Source of the DNA: Halomicrobium zhouii | GTDB taxonomy: Archaea > Halobacteriota > Halobacteria > Halobacteriales > Haloarculaceae | Length of the DNA: 64,000 nucleotides | NCBI RefSeq assembly: GCF_900114435.1 | Contig: NZ_FOZK01000001.1 | Location: forward strand, 310,001 to 374,000 | Direction of reading: 5' to 3' | Made by a program: the position numbers and the translations under genes | Notes under the pieces: generated by a model | Told to the model about the DNA's origin: nothing | Databases searched by the model: none | What the model saw: the letters and a program-made list of their open reading frames with translations, nothing else | Shown here: positions 10,065 to 19,745 of the stretch, piece by piece | Layout of the letters: each line of letters begins with the position of its first letter | How positions within the stretch are numbered: position 1 is the stretch's first letter

Positions 10065-10823
10065 ATGACAGCCAACACAGCCGACGACGCCGACCTGGCA
10101 CCGACCATCGACCGGGACGACCTGGACGTCGACAGCGGCGCCCGGGGGACGCTGTACGCCCTGCTCGCGCGGGCGTTCACCCACCCGGACGACGACCTGT
10201 ACGACGCGCTCGCGACCGGGGAGTTCGCCGACTCCGTCGCGTCGCTGCTCGACCGGACGACGCTGGACGTGGACGGGTTCGATCCGGACGAGAGCGACGC
10301 GGTCGACGATGACGACGCGGCCGACTCCGGCCCGGCCGCCCTCCGGACAGAGGACGACTACGATACCCTCTGTGCCCGGTACAACGACCTGTTCGTGGTG
10401 AGCTTCACCGAGGTCGAGGACCGGACCGACGGCACCGAGTCCTCGACGGCGCCGCCGGTCCCGCTGTACGAGTCCTCCTACCGCTCGGACGTCTCCTGGA
10501 CCGACGTCAACCTGGACCTGCTGCGCGCCTACGACTTCTACGGGCTGGAGGTCGACCAGTCGGTCCGGGACCACCACGACCACCTCCGGTACCAGCTGGA
10601 ATTCGCGGGCTACCTGGCCCGCCGTGCCGCGGTCGCCGACGACGGTGCCCCCGCGGCGCGGCTGGACCTGCTCGACAGGCACCTCCGGGTTATCACGGAG
10701 GGCATGGCCGACGCGATGGCCGACGAGCCGGAGATCGGCGCCTACGGGCCGCTCGTGAAACTGCTCGACGCCTTCACGGCCGCGGACCGGCGGGACCTGG
10801 CCGACCGCGTGGAGGGCGAGTGA
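10065..10823 (+). CDS. narJ: Nitrate reductase maturation chaperone (TorD/NarJ family)
   Basis: 252 aa soluble, strongly acidic, helical protein. The start is the ATG at 10065 behind a ggagg; the frame upstream is a shadow of the preceding gene. The core shows TorD/DmsD features: an N-terminal helix GTLYALLARAFTHPDDDLYDAL, then PVPLYESSYR and the D-F-Y-x-L-x-V segment (YDFYGLEVD) that resembles the family signature, followed by a helical C-terminus. By family role it binds apo-NarG and its twin-arginine leader until the Mo cofactor is inserted. It is cytoplasmic. An acidic insertion of about 25 residues (around residues 65-90) is unusual for bacterial members and typical of halophile acidification. 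Confidence 0.88.
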   Translation: MTANTADDADLAPTIDRDDLDVDSGARGTLYALLARAFTHPDDDLYDALATGEFADSVASLLDRTTLDVDGFDPDESDAVDDDDAADSGPAALRTEDDYDTLCARYNDLFVVSFTEVEDRTDGTESSTAPPVPLYESSYRSDVSWTDVNLDLLRAYDFYGLEVDQSVRDHHDHLRYQLEFAGYLARRAAVADDGAPAARLDLLDRHLRVITEGMADAMADEPEIGAYGPLVKLLDAFTAADRRDLADRVEGE

Positions 10824-10824
10824 G

Positions 10825-11709
10825 ATGGCGGGGAACGCCGAACGGGCCCGGGGCCACGCCCGCACGTCGCGAGAGGTCGCCGGCCGGAGCCGGAGTGAGG
10901 TACGGCAGGCCGCCGGCATCGTCGCTCTGCTCGGGGGCGCCTCGATAGCGCTGGTGCGCCTCGTTCGCAACGCCCCGATCGACGCCGCGGTGCTCGCGGG
11001 CCCGACGGCGTTCGAACTGGCGACCACTCTCGCGATCGTCGCGCCCGCACTCGCCGCCGTCGCGATGGGCGTCGCCGCCCCGACCGACCGGGAGTGGGTC
11101 GCGCTCGTCGTCGCGGGGACGTTCACCCTGCTGACGGCCGTCACGGGCGCGGTGTCGGTCCCCGCCGCGGGCGTCGTCCTCGCCGCAGGCGTCCTGGCGC
11201 TGGTTCCGTGGGCGGACCTGACTCCGGGGCCCACTATCGTCGCCGGTGGGTTCGTCGTCGCGCTCGCGCTCTCGCTCGGTGGGGGCATGGGCGTCCTCCA
11301 CGCGAGCGCGCGCACGTTCGGGACGGTCGTGACGCTGGGCGCCCTCGCCGCGACGCCGCTCGTCGTCCGGCCGTCTCTCGGGTCGCTGCTGGTCGGTGCC
11401 GCCGCAGCCCTCGGAGTCGTCGCCGTGACGCTGTCGGCGCCATTCGTCACGAGCGCGAGCGTCCTCGTCGTCGGCGCCGCCATCGACCCGCCACTCGTGC
11501 TCCTGGCTGCGGGCGTCGGCGGCGCCGTCGCGACCGTCGCCAGCGGCGTCTCGACCGGGCGGACGGCCGTCGCGGTCGGTGGTGCTCTCCTGCTCGCTGC
11601 GGGCGTCCCCGCGACCGTCCCGCGCGCGCTGGCCGTCGTGCTGGGCGCGAGCCTGGTGCTCGACGCGGTCGATTCACGGACTACCGGGGGTGACGCCGAT
11701 GCCATGTGA
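10825..11709 (+). CDS. Polytopic membrane protein, unknown function, in the nar operon
   Basis: 294 aa. After a polar N-terminus of about 30 residues the rest is almost entirely hydrophobic, with eight or nine membrane segments rich in Ala, Val, Leu and Gly and no charged motif within them. No transporter signature is evident, and it is not a typical NarK (no 12-helix MFS layout). It begins one base after narJ's stop and overlaps the next ATG by eleven bases, so it is an operon member. Possible roles are nitrate/nitrite passage or assembly, but nothing in the sequence proves either. Confidence 0.7.
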   Translation: MAGNAERARGHARTSREVAGRSRSEVRQAAGIVALLGGASIALVRLVRNAPIDAAVLAGPTAFELATTLAIVAPALAAVAMGVAAPTDREWVALVVAGTFTLLTAVTGAVSVPAAGVVLAAGVLALVPWADLTPGPTIVAGGFVVALALSLGGGMGVLHASARTFGTVVTLGALAATPLVVRPSLGSLLVGAAAALGVVAVTLSAPFVTSASVLVVGAAIDPPLVLLAAGVGGAVATVASGVSTGRTAVAVGGALLLAAGVPATVPRALAVVLGASLVLDAVDSRTTGGDADAM

Positions 11710-12553
11710 CGGCGGCGGCGACGGCCACGACCACGAGGACGGGCCGCCGGACCCGCAACTCGACCCCGAGAAGAGCCCGGGGTTCGGCGTCGACCCGGAC
11801 GGCCTCGCGGACATCGAGGTGAGCCGCCCGGGGGTCACCATCGGCGAGGCGACGCCGGAGGAGCTGATGGCCAGCGACACCGACCCGGTCGAGGACCACC
11901 CGCAGGCCGACCTCCTGGACCAGTTGCTCGACGGCGACCACGTCGAGCGCCGACGGGCGGCGCTCGCGCTTGGGGAGACCGAGACCCCGGGCGACCGCGT
12001 GGCCGAGACGCTGGCCGGCGTCGCTCAAACCGACGAGGACGAAGACGTCCGGCAGTTCGCCGTCGAGTCGCTGGGCAAGGTCGGCGGCGAGATCGCCGAG
12101 CGGGGCGCGCTGGCGGTCACCAGGGACGACGACCCTTGGGTCCGCGCCGAAGCGGTCGTGACGCTGGACCGCCTCGACCGCGCGGCCCACGCCGAGCGGA
12201 TGGTCGAGGCGCTCGACGACGACCACCACGCGGTCCGTCGGAACGCGCTGATATCGCTGTTCAAACACCGCGGCCAGGACGCCGAGGACGTCCTGACCGA
12301 CGCCGTCGAGGACCCCAGCGAGCGAGTCCGCGAGTGGGCGGCCCACATGCTCGCCGGGATCGACGGCGACGCCGCCCGCGAGACGCTCCGCCGCGTCGCG
12401 GTCGAGGACGACAGCGACGTCGTCCGGATCACCGCGGGCAACGCCCTCGACGAGGACCCGGCCCGCTTCCGGCGGTCGTTCCGCGGCGCCCTCTCCGAGG
12501 AGACGGCGTCGCTGCCGGGCGAGTCGCTCCTCAACCGAACCCCCGACCTCTGA
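11699..12553 (+). CDS. HEAT-repeat protein (PBS-lyase-like repeats) in the nar operon
   Basis: 284 aa. The start ATG lies within the end of the preceding membrane-protein gene. The N-terminus (MPCDGGGDGHDHEDG) has a single Cys and several His. From about residue 65 onward there are five or six HEAT-like helical repeats of about 31 residues with the pattern ALxxLxxxDxxVRxxAxxxLGxx (for example RRAALALGETETPGDRVAETL, WVRAEAVVTLDRL, HAVRRNALISLFK, RVREWAAHMLAG). Such repeats make protein-protein scaffolds; similar proteins serve bilin lyases, phycobilisomes and metal-enzyme assembly. Position suggests a maturation or docking factor for the reductase. It ends two bases before the Mrp gene. Confidence 0.8.
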   Translation: MPCDGGGDGHDHEDGPPDPQLDPEKSPGFGVDPDGLADIEVSRPGVTIGEATPEELMASDTDPVEDHPQADLLDQLLDGDHVERRRAALALGETETPGDRVAETLAGVAQTDEDEDVRQFAVESLGKVGGEIAERGALAVTRDDDPWVRAEAVVTLDRLDRAAHAERMVEALDDDHHAVRRNALISLFKHRGQDAEDVLTDAVEDPSERVREWAAHMLAGIDGDAARETLRRVAVEDDSDVVRITAGNALDEDPARFRRSFRGALSEETASLPGESLLNRTPDL

Positions 12554-12554
12554 G

Positions 12555-13808
12555 ATGTCAGTCCCAGACACACAGCTGTCCGAACAGGTCGAATCGGCGC
12601 TCCGCCGGGTCGAGGACCCGCGGATGGAGATGAATGTGTTCGAGGCCGGTCTCGTCGAGGCCATCGACGTGGACGACGGGGACGTCGTCGTCGAGGTGGC
12701 ACTGGAGGAGTTCGGCCCGGAGGCCGGCACCGGCGTCACCCGGGCCGTCCTGGCCGCCGTCTCGGACGTCGACGGCGTCGAGGGCGCCCACGTCGAGCCG
12801 GCGTCGACCCCCTCGCTGGACGACCCGGTCGGAATGGCCGAGGTGGACACCGTCGTCGCGGTGGCGAGCACGAAGGGCGGCGTCGGCAAGTCCACCGTCG
12901 CGACCCAGCTGGCCTGTGCGCTGGCCGGCGAGACGGACGCCGCGCTGTTCGACGCCGACGTGTACGGGCCGAACGTCCCGTCGCTGCTCGGCGTCGAGGG
13001 ACCGATCCGCGCCGACGCGGACGACCGCGCCGTCCCGGTCACCGCCGGGCCGCTGCAGGTGATGAGCGTCGGCCTCATGACCGAGGGCGAGGGGCCGCTG
13101 GCCTGGCGCGGTGCGATGGTCCACGACGCGCTGACGGAGCTGTTCGAGACGACTGCCTGGGACGACCCCGAGGTGCTGGTCGTCGACCTGCCCCCCGGCA
13201 CCGGCGACGTCGCGCTGACGACGCTCCAGGAGGTGCCCGTCGACGGCGTCGTCTTCGTCACGACGCCGTTCCACACGAGCGTCGAGGACACCCGCCGCAG
13301 TCTCTCACTCTTCGAGGAGAACGGCGTCCCGGTGCTGGGCGCCGTCGTGAACATGGACCACTTCGCCTGCGAGTGTGGCCGCGAACACGACCTGTTCCCG
13401 CGGGGCGACGTCGCCGAGGCCCTCGACGTGCCGATACTCGCCGAACTCCCCTTCTCCCACGACCTCCAGCGCCGGCCGACGCCCGGCGACGCCCCCGACG
13501 CGTTCGTCGACCTGGCCCGCGAGGTCCGCGAGGCCGTCGCCGAGTACGACCGCATCGACGTCCCGGACGACGCCGTCGACCTCCGGGGACAGCCGCCGGA
13601 ACGCCGGTTCGACCTGGTCCGCGAGGGTTTCGAGGAACGAGCGCCCGGTGAGCCCTTCGTCCTGGTGAGCGACAGGGACCCGGCGCCGGCGGGCGAGTTT
13701 CTCGTCGAACTCGTCGACGGAACGGGTGAGCCGGCCGACGTGTTCTCGGCCTTCGACGTCCAGCGCCACGGCGTCGACCAGTGGGTCCTCCGGGCCGTCC
13801 ACCAGTGA
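12555..13808 (+). CDS. Mrp/ApbC-type Fe-S carrier ATPase fused to a DUF2249 domain
   Basis: 417 aa with three domains. Residues about 5-90 are a MIP18/DUF59 domain. Residues about 95-335 are a deviant-Walker P-loop ATPase (STKGGVGKST at about 110) with DADVYGPNVPSLLG and LVVDLPPGTGD, followed by a CECG motif that in Mrp proteins helps bind a bridging Fe-S cluster. The last 80 residues (VDLRGQPPERRFDLV...VLVSDRDP) match the DUF2249 pattern found near nitrogen-oxide respiration genes. Mrp proteins carry Fe-S clusters to apo-enzymes; here the clients could be NarB, NarG and NarH. It is separated by one base from the HEAT gene and overlaps mobA by four bases. Confidence 0.88.
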   Translation: MSVPDTQLSEQVESALRRVEDPRMEMNVFEAGLVEAIDVDDGDVVVEVALEEFGPEAGTGVTRAVLAAVSDVDGVEGAHVEPASTPSLDDPVGMAEVDTVVAVASTKGGVGKSTVATQLACALAGETDAALFDADVYGPNVPSLLGVEGPIRADADDRAVPVTAGPLQVMSVGLMTEGEGPLAWRGAMVHDALTELFETTAWDDPEVLVVDLPPGTGDVALTTLQEVPVDGVVFVTTPFHTSVEDTRRSLSLFEENGVPVLGAVVNMDHFACECGREHDLFPRGDVAEALDVPILAELPFSHDLQRRPTPGDAPDAFVDLAREVREAVAEYDRIDVPDDAVDLRGQPPERRFDLVREGFEERAPGEPFVLVSDRDPAPAGEFLVELVDGTGEPADVFSAFDVQRHGVDQWVLRAVHQ

Positions 13809-14455
13809 CCGACCGCTCCCCGGCCGCCGGCGTCGTCCTCGCCGGCGGCTACTCGACGCGATTCGGCGAGCGGGACAAGGCGCTGGCTCCCGTCGACGGC
13901 ACGCCGATGCTCCGCCGGGTCGTCGACCGGGTCGGCCGGGTCACCGACGCCGTCGTCGTGAACTGCCGCGCCGGCCAGCGAGAGGAGTTCGCGACGGTGC
14001 TGGCCGACTGCGACGTCCCGGTCGCGTTCGCCGTCGACGCCGTCCCCGACGAGGGACCGCTCGTCGGCCTCGCCGGCGCCCTCGCCGTCCACGACGCACC
14101 CGAGACCGTCCTCGTCGCCTGCGACATGCCGTTCGTCGACCCGGCGTTCCTCTCCTTCCTCCGCGAGGAGCGCGCGGCCCGCGACGCCGACGCGGCCGTG
14201 CCCTCCCAGGGTGAGGATATCCAGCCGGCGCAGGCGGTTCTGGGGACTCGCCGTGCCCGTCGAGCAGTGCGAGCGGCGATCGCCGCTGGACAAACGAGCC
14301 TCCAGTCGCTCTACGACCGGCTCGAGACGGTCAGTATCGACGAGGAAGCGATCACGTCGCGCGGGTTCGAGCGGAGTCTCGTCGACGTGAACACGCGGGA
14401 CGTGCTGGCTGCTCGATGCCGTCGCCGAAAAACCCCGGGAAGAGACCGACGATAG
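13805..14455 (+). CDS. mobA: Molybdenum cofactor guanylyltransferase MobA
   Basis: 216 aa, GTG start overlapping the Mrp stop (GTGA). The N-terminus shows the nucleotide-binding signature VVLAGGYSTRFGERDKALAPVDG, and CDMPFVDP gives the Asp that binds Mg-GTP. It joins GMP to molybdopterin to make the guanine dinucleotide form used by NarG, so its place at the end of the operon is functionally coherent. The last 45 residues (IDEEAITSRGFERSLVDVNTRDVLAAR) match the usual MobA end with an N-T-x-D/E motif. The protein is cytosolic and of normal length. An in-frame codon upstream is not needed. Confidence 0.92.
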   Translation: MTDRSPAAGVVLAGGYSTRFGERDKALAPVDGTPMLRRVVDRVGRVTDAVVVNCRAGQREEFATVLADCDVPVAFAVDAVPDEGPLVGLAGALAVHDAPETVLVACDMPFVDPAFLSFLREERAARDADAAVPSQGEDIQPAQAVLGTRRARRAVRAAIAAGQTSLQSLYDRLETVSIDEEAITSRGFERSLVDVNTRDVLAARCRRRKTPGRDRR

Positions 14456-14907
14456 CAGTGTCAGAGGCTATGCGGGGACTCCCAGGGGGCCCATTGCCAG
14501 TTGTGCTGGCGTGTGACCCTGGAACGTCCGTGGTAAAGAACGCCGATGCCGAACTTCTGGGTCGGAAAACGGTCCCTGTGATCTCCCGTCGTCACCGTGG
14601 CTGGCCGGGCAAACAGTGTCGACCACGCGCTCACGAACACGTCGCGGTTGTGAGCGTCGAAAAGGCCCCGGTACGATGGCCTGTGGGGTGGATTGGGGGT
14701 GGGTGGCTATCGACGGCCGGGGCGTCCCATGCCAGTACTTGTGCGTGTACCAGCGTTTTACACTTGGTGTTGTAACAGATAACCCCTCCGAAAGAATTCC
14801 CGGCACGGGACCGGTGTGAGCCGACGCCAGGTCGACTTCAGCAAGTGCGAGACGGCCTGTTTCCAACAGAACCATGTGGGCGGTCCCCGACTGGTAATCC
14901 GATTTAG
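14456..14907. other. Intergenic region after the nar operon
   Basis: About 450 bases with no convincing gene. The small open frames on both strands lack codon bias and family features. GC content is lower than in the flanking genes. A T-rich stretch (gttttacac, about 14753-14761) could serve as a promoter for the hydrolase downstream, but the spacing is long. No stem-loop terminator was recognised. Confidence 0.5.
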
Positions 14908-15927
14908 ATGACGGGGGAGGTGTATCCGTCGGTTTCGTTGCACAACGTCGCGGAGACAGTGCCCGCCGAGTGGGACGCGGCCGGTGACAGGCTCTGTCGC
15001 GTCCCGGCCGACGTCGGCGCGGAACTGAACGAGATGGCCAGCGACCGAGTTCGCCACCCCACCGGGAGCGAGGTCCGGTTCGTCCCCACCGAGGAGGCGG
15101 CAGAGATCGAGGTCACCATCTCTGCGGTCGAGCCCACGCACGTCCGCGAGTTCTGGGGCGAGTTCCAGCCGTGGGAGCCGACCGAGATCGGCCCCGAACC
15201 GCAGACGCTCACGTTCACCGTCCCCGAGCGACTCCGGGAACTCCCCGCGAGCGACGGGACGGGCTGGTTCGACCCTCGCGTCTGCCGGATCCGCTTCGAT
15301 CGCCGGACGGCCGCGGCGATTCACGACGTCGCGGGCGCCTGTCGCCCGCCGACGGCCGACGAACTGCCCGCCCACCGGTACCTCGCCTACGGGACGTCGA
15401 TCACCGAGGGCGCCGCGGCGTCGGCGCCCCACACGGACTACGTCACCCACGTCGCCCGCGACTGTGGCTTCGACGCGCTGAACTTCGGGAGTTCCGGGTC
15501 CGCCTACTGCGAGGCGGCGATGGCCGAGTACATCGCCAGTCGCGGGGACTGGGACGTCGCGACGCTCGCGCTCTCGGTCAACATGGCCAACACCGGCGGC
15601 TTCGACCCCGCGGTGTTCCACGACCGCGCCGAGACGTTCGTGAACACCATCGCAGCGGCGCACCCGGAGAAGCCGATCGCCTGCGTGACGCTGTTCCCCT
15701 ACTTCGACGACCTCGTCGACTCGGGCGACGCCGACCACGCCGCGGCCTACCGCGAGTCGCTGCGCTCCATCGTCGCCGAGTCGCCCCACGACAACCTCTC
15801 CATCGTCGAGGGGCCCGAACTGATGGAGATATCCGGGCTGGCCGCTGACCTCCTCCACCCGGGCGACGCCGGGATGGAGGCCATCGGCCGTGGCCTGGCC
15901 CGCCACCTCGACGAACGAGTGGAGTGA
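14908..15927 (+). CDS. SGNH/GDSL-family hydrolase with N-terminal beta-sandwich domain
   Basis: 339 aa. The C-terminal two thirds is an SGNH esterase: block I GTSITEG supplies the nucleophile Ser (around residue 165), block III NFGSSGSAY carries the Asn region, and DLLHPGDAG holds the Asp-x-x-His pair. The N-terminal 125 residues look like the beta-sandwich seen before the catalytic part in some carbohydrate-active SGNH enzymes. No signal peptide is visible, so it is probably cytosolic. Likely activity is an ester hydrolase, possibly on acetylated sugars, but the substrate is not readable. It stands alone between gaps of about 450 and 300 bases. Confidence 0.8.
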   Translation: MTGEVYPSVSLHNVAETVPAEWDAAGDRLCRVPADVGAELNEMASDRVRHPTGSEVRFVPTEEAAEIEVTISAVEPTHVREFWGEFQPWEPTEIGPEPQTLTFTVPERLRELPASDGTGWFDPRVCRIRFDRRTAAAIHDVAGACRPPTADELPAHRYLAYGTSITEGAAASAPHTDYVTHVARDCGFDALNFGSSGSAYCEAAMAEYIASRGDWDVATLALSVNMANTGGFDPAVFHDRAETFVNTIAAAHPEKPIACVTLFPYFDDLVDSGDADHAAAYRESLRSIVAESPHDNLSIVEGPELMEISGLAADLLHPGDAGMEAIGRGLARHLDERVE

Positions 15928-16226
15928 GTTTCGCTGGACGCCGACCTGGCGCGGATCGAACGCGGTCGAACCGTCTCGCGTCGCCGGCGCGGGACGGCGA
16001 TCCCGCCGTCGTCGTCGGACGGTTCCGTGGCGGTTCCCCGTAGGTGGCCCCGACCGTGACCGGGCTCCCGGTCCCTCCACCGCCGGGGACTTCTGGTTGG
16101 CGATCCAACAGGATACTATGCCCGTGTCATCACTGGCGTCGACCGCCCCGACCAGTCCCGCGAGCGAGCGAGGAGTCACGACGACGCCTGACCGCCAGCG
16201 CGGCTCACACCGCCGGAGGTAGCCGC

Positions 16227-17240
16227 ATGGAGGCCACGTATCTCGTTCTCGGTGTGCTCGTCCTCACGGTCGTCACGGCGGATCTGCTGTGGACGACGCT
16301 GTGGGTGGAGGGCGGGGCCGGCCCGCTCACGACGCGACTGATGTCGTGGACCTGGAAGGCGATCCGGGCGGTTGCAGCCGACAGGCCGCGGGTACTCTCC
16401 CTCGCTGGGCCCCTCGTCCTCGTCGCCAGTCTCGCGACGTGGATCGCGCTCCTCTGGGCCGGCTGGACCGTTCTCTTCGCCGGCGGTGAGAACGCCCTCT
16501 TCGACACGCGCGACGCAGGGCCGATCTCCTGGGTCGAGCGGTTCTACTTCGTCGGCTACTCGGTGTTCACGATGGGCAACGGCGATTTCACGCCGCGGGA
16601 CGGGGTCTGGCAGGTCGTGACGGCCCTGACCACCGGGAGCGGAATGCTCTTTGTCACCCTGAGCGTCACCTACGTCCTCTCCGTCCTCGGCGCCGTCACC
16701 CAGAAGCGCGCGTTCGCGAGCGGTATCAGCGGTCTCGGTGACCGGAGTACCGATATCCTCGAGACGAGCTGGGACGGCGACGAGTTCCGGGGCCTGGGGG
16801 TCACGTTGAACGCGCTTTCCTCGGAGCTCGACACCCTCGTGTCGAACCACAAGGCGTACCCGGTTCTCCACTACTTCTACAGTCCACAGGCCAGCCGGGC
16901 ACCGGCCCGGAGCATCGCCGTCTTCGACGAGGCGCTCACGCTCCTCCGGTTCGGCGTCCCCGAACGGCACCGACGTGCTCCGCTGGCTCTCGCCGGGGCG
17001 AGATCGAGCGTGCAGAGCTACCTGGACACGCTCGACAGCGCCTTCGTCGAACCGGCGGACCAGGCCCCGCCCGACCCGGAGATCTCCGCCCTGCGCGACG
17101 CGGGCATCCCGACGGTCTCCGACCAGGAATTCAGGCGGTCGGTCGACGCGCTCGACGACCGTCGACGGATGCTGCTGGGGCTCGTCACGTCCGACGAACG
17201 GCAGTGGCCGGGTGGTGCGTCGGGGTCCTCCAGCGACTGA
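16227..17240 (+). CDS. Two-TM ion-channel-like protein with atypical filter
   Basis: 337 aa. The start is the ATG at 16227 behind ggaggt (16214-16219). Hydrophobic segments lie at about residues 3-25 and 58-85; a pore-like helix precedes T115-M-G-N-G-D120, and a further helix follows (about 128-155). This layout matches the two-TM potassium-channel fold (Ion_trans_2), but the filter reads TMGNGD where TVGYGD is usual. The C-terminal 180 residues are soluble and alpha-helical, without a recognisable RCK nucleotide-binding fold. Selectivity for potassium is therefore uncertain. It is followed by a CopB-type ATPase on the same strand but is probably transcribed separately. Confidence 0.75.
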   Translation: MEATYLVLGVLVLTVVTADLLWTTLWVEGGAGPLTTRLMSWTWKAIRAVAADRPRVLSLAGPLVLVASLATWIALLWAGWTVLFAGGENALFDTRDAGPISWVERFYFVGYSVFTMGNGDFTPRDGVWQVVTALTTGSGMLFVTLSVTYVLSVLGAVTQKRAFASGISGLGDRSTDILETSWDGDEFRGLGVTLNALSSELDTLVSNHKAYPVLHYFYSPQASRAPARSIAVFDEALTLLRFGVPERHRRAPLALAGARSSVQSYLDTLDSAFVEPADQAPPDPEISALRDAGIPTVSDQEFRRSVDALDDRRRMLLGLVTSDERQWPGGASGSSSD

Positions 17241-17369
17241 CGCTGCGGGCTTCCGCCTCGCGTCTCGGTGACGGTCCGCACCCGCGCCTCGGCTCTCAGT
17301 GGGGCCGGGGAGACCTCCTCGCCCATACATCCATCACTCTCGACACCGTACGGTCAGGCAAGAGACAGT

Positions 17370-19664
17370 ATGGACGACCGTTCTGCCGACGACGGAGACT
17401 CGCCACCGGACGACTCCCATCGGCACGACCCTGGCGAGACCGCCGACGGACGAGACGCCGAATCCAGGGTCGAACAGTCGATGCTCGAAGACGAGGCGGA
17501 CGCCGACGAGGCCGGGCGGGAAGTCCACGAGCGGTCAGCCCACGCGATGGGCCACGGCGGAGACGGCGACCACGCGGAGCACGACGGTCACGGTGAGCGC
17601 TACGGCGACCACGCGGACCACGACGGCCACGGCGATGGCCACGGCGGCATGCACGAGGGCCACGAACAGCTGTTCCGCCGGCGCTTCTTCGTCTCGACGC
17701 TGCTGTCCATCCCCGTCCTGTTGTACAGCGAGACCCTGCAGGCGTGGCTCGGCTTCTCCGTCCCGGCGTTCCCCGGCAGCGAGTGGATCAATCCGGTCTT
17801 CGCAGTGGTCGTCTTCGCGTACGGTGGCGTCCCGTTCCTCCGGATGGCGGCGCCCGAGCTGAAGGACCGGTCGCCGGGGATGATGACGCTCATCTCGATG
17901 GCCATCCTCGTCGCCTTCGCCTACAGCCTGGCGAGCGTGGTCTACCCGACCCAGTCGGCGTTCTTCTGGGAACTCGTGACGCTGATCGACATCATGTTGC
18001 TGGGCCACTGGATCGAGATGCGCTCGGTCCGCAGGGCCTCCAGCGCGCTCGACGAACTCGCGAAGCTGCTGCCCGACACCGCCGAGCGGATCACCGGGTC
18101 GGGCGAGACGGAGGAGGTGCCCGTGAGCGACCTCTCTGAAGGGGACCTGGTGCTCGTCCGCCCCGGCGCGAACGTGCCCGCAGACGGCGTCGTCGAGGAG
18201 GGCGACTCCGACGTGAACGAGGCGATGATCACCGGCGAGTCGAGGCCAGTCTCGAAGGAGCCAGGCGACGAGGTCATCGGGGGCACGACCAACGGCGACG
18301 GGAGCCTCCGGGTGCGGGTCGACGCGGTCGGCGACGACTCGACGCTCGCTGGCATCGTGCGCCTCGTCGAGGAGGCCCAGGGCAGCGAGTCCAAGACGCA
18401 GGTCCTGGCCGACCGGGCCGCGGGGTGGCTGTTCTACGTCGCGCTGGGGGCCGCGGCCGTCACCGCCGTCGGCTGGACCGTCGCGACGTCGTTCGACGCC
18501 GCCGTCGTCGAGCGCGTGGTCACCGTCCTCGTCATCGCCTGCCCGCACGCGCTGGGGCTGGCCATCCCGCTCGTCGTCGCCATCAACACCTCGCTGGCGG
18601 CCCGCAACGGGATGCTCGTCCGCGACCGGGCCGCCATGGAGCAGGCCCGCAACCTCGACACCGTCGTCTTCGACAAGACCGGGACGCTGACCGAGGGCGA
18701 ACACGGCGTCGTCGGGACGGCGACCGTCGACGGCGTCGACGAGGACGAGGCGTTCGCGCTGGCCGCCGCCGTCGAGGGCGACTCGGAGCACATGATCGCC
18801 CGCGCTATCCGCGAAGCTGCCGCCGAACGCGGGGTCGAAGTCCCGGACGCGAGCGACTTCGAGGCGATCAAGGGCCGGGGCGTCCGCGCCACTGTCCACG
18901 GTGACGAGCTCTTCGTTGGTGGCCCGAACCTGCTCGACCAGCTCGACAGCGACGTTCCCGACGAGTTGCAGAGGTTCGCCGACGAGGCCGGCGAGAACGC
19001 CCAGACCGTGGTGTATCTACTACGGGCGGGTGAGCCGATAGCGGCGTTCGCGATGGCCGACGTCGTCCGCGAGTCGAGTTTCCGGGTCGTCGACGCGCTC
19101 CACGATCTGGGCGTGGAGGTGGCGATGCTCACCGGCGACTCGCAGGACGTGGCCAGCGCGGTGGCCGACGAACTGGGGATCGACACGGTGTTCGCCGAGG
19201 TGCTCCCGGAGGACAAGGACGGCAAGATTCGGGAACTCCAGGACCAGGGCAAACTGGTGGCGATGGTCGGCGACGGGGTCAACGACGCGCCCGCGCTGGC
19301 CCGGGCCGACGTCGGGATCGCCATCGGGAGCGGCACCGACGTCGCCGTCCAGTCGGCCGACGTCGTCCTCGTCCAGAACGACCCGATGGACGTCGTCCGG
19401 CTGGTCAAGCTGAGCCGGGCCAGCTACCGGAAGATGCAGGAGAACATCGTCTGGGCTGCCGGGTACAACGTCTTCGCCATCCCGCTGGCCGCGGGCGTGC
19501 TGGCGCCCATCGGGATCCTGCTCTCGCCGGCCGTCGGCGCGCTGTTGATGTCGCTCTCGACGGTGATCGTCGCCGTCAACGCGCAGTTGCTCCGCCGGGT
19601 CGACCTCTCCGTCCCGGGTCTCCCCGGCGTGTCGCCGCGCACCGACGCCCGCCCGGGGGACTAG
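17370..19664 (+). CDS. CopB-type P1B copper/silver-transporting ATPase
   Basis: 764 aa heavy-metal P-type ATPase. The N-terminus lacks a CxxC HMA domain and instead has a His/Asp/Gly-rich metal-binding stretch (about residues 50-100, [12 protein letters not shown]). The intramembrane motif is C391-P-H393, typical of the P1B-3 CopB group. D435 in DKTGTLTEG is the phosphorylated Asp; TGES, TGDS and [10 protein letters not shown] are the other catalytic loops. Eight membrane helices are expected. It exports copper or silver from the cytosol. The start is the ATG at 17370; the frame upstream is open but without bias. The UspA gene follows on the same strand 82 bases later. Confidence 0.93.
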   Translation: MDDRSADDGDSPPDDSHRHDPGETADGRDAESRVEQSMLEDEADADEAGREVHERSAHAMGHGGDGDHAEHDGHGERYGDHADHDGHGDGHGGMHEGHEQLFRRRFFVSTLLSIPVLLYSETLQAWLGFSVPAFPGSEWINPVFAVVVFAYGGVPFLRMAAPELKDRSPGMMTLISMAILVAFAYSLASVVYPTQSAFFWELVTLIDIMLLGHWIEMRSVRRASSALDELAKLLPDTAERITGSGETEEVPVSDLSEGDLVLVRPGANVPADGVVEEGDSDVNEAMITGESRPVSKEPGDEVIGGTTNGDGSLRVRVDAVGDDSTLAGIVRLVEEAQGSESKTQVLADRAAGWLFYVALGAAAVTAVGWTVATSFDAAVVERVVTVLVIACPHALGLAIPLVVAINTSLAARNGMLVRDRAAMEQARNLDTVVFDKTGTLTEGEHGVVGTATVDGVDEDEAFALAAAVEGDSEHMIARAIREAAAERGVEVPDASDFEAIKGRGVRATVHGDELFVGGPNLLDQLDSDVPDELQRFADEAGENAQTVVYLLRAGEPIAAFAMADVVRESSFRVVDALHDLGVEVAMLTGDSQDVASAVADELGIDTVFAEVLPEDKDGKIRELQDQGKLVAMVGDGVNDAPALARADVGIAIGSGTDVAVQSADVVLVQNDPMDVVRLVKLSRASYRKMQENIVWAAGYNVFAIPLAAGVLAPIGILLSPAVGALLMSLSTVIVAVNAQLLRRVDLSVPGLPGVSPRTDARPGD

Positions 19665-19745
19665 TCGCGGTTCGCTCGTGCTCGCCACGTCGCCACCCAC
19701 CGGCGGAGGCCTGCTTTCTTACCCCCGGAGAACGTTGAGTTCTCT

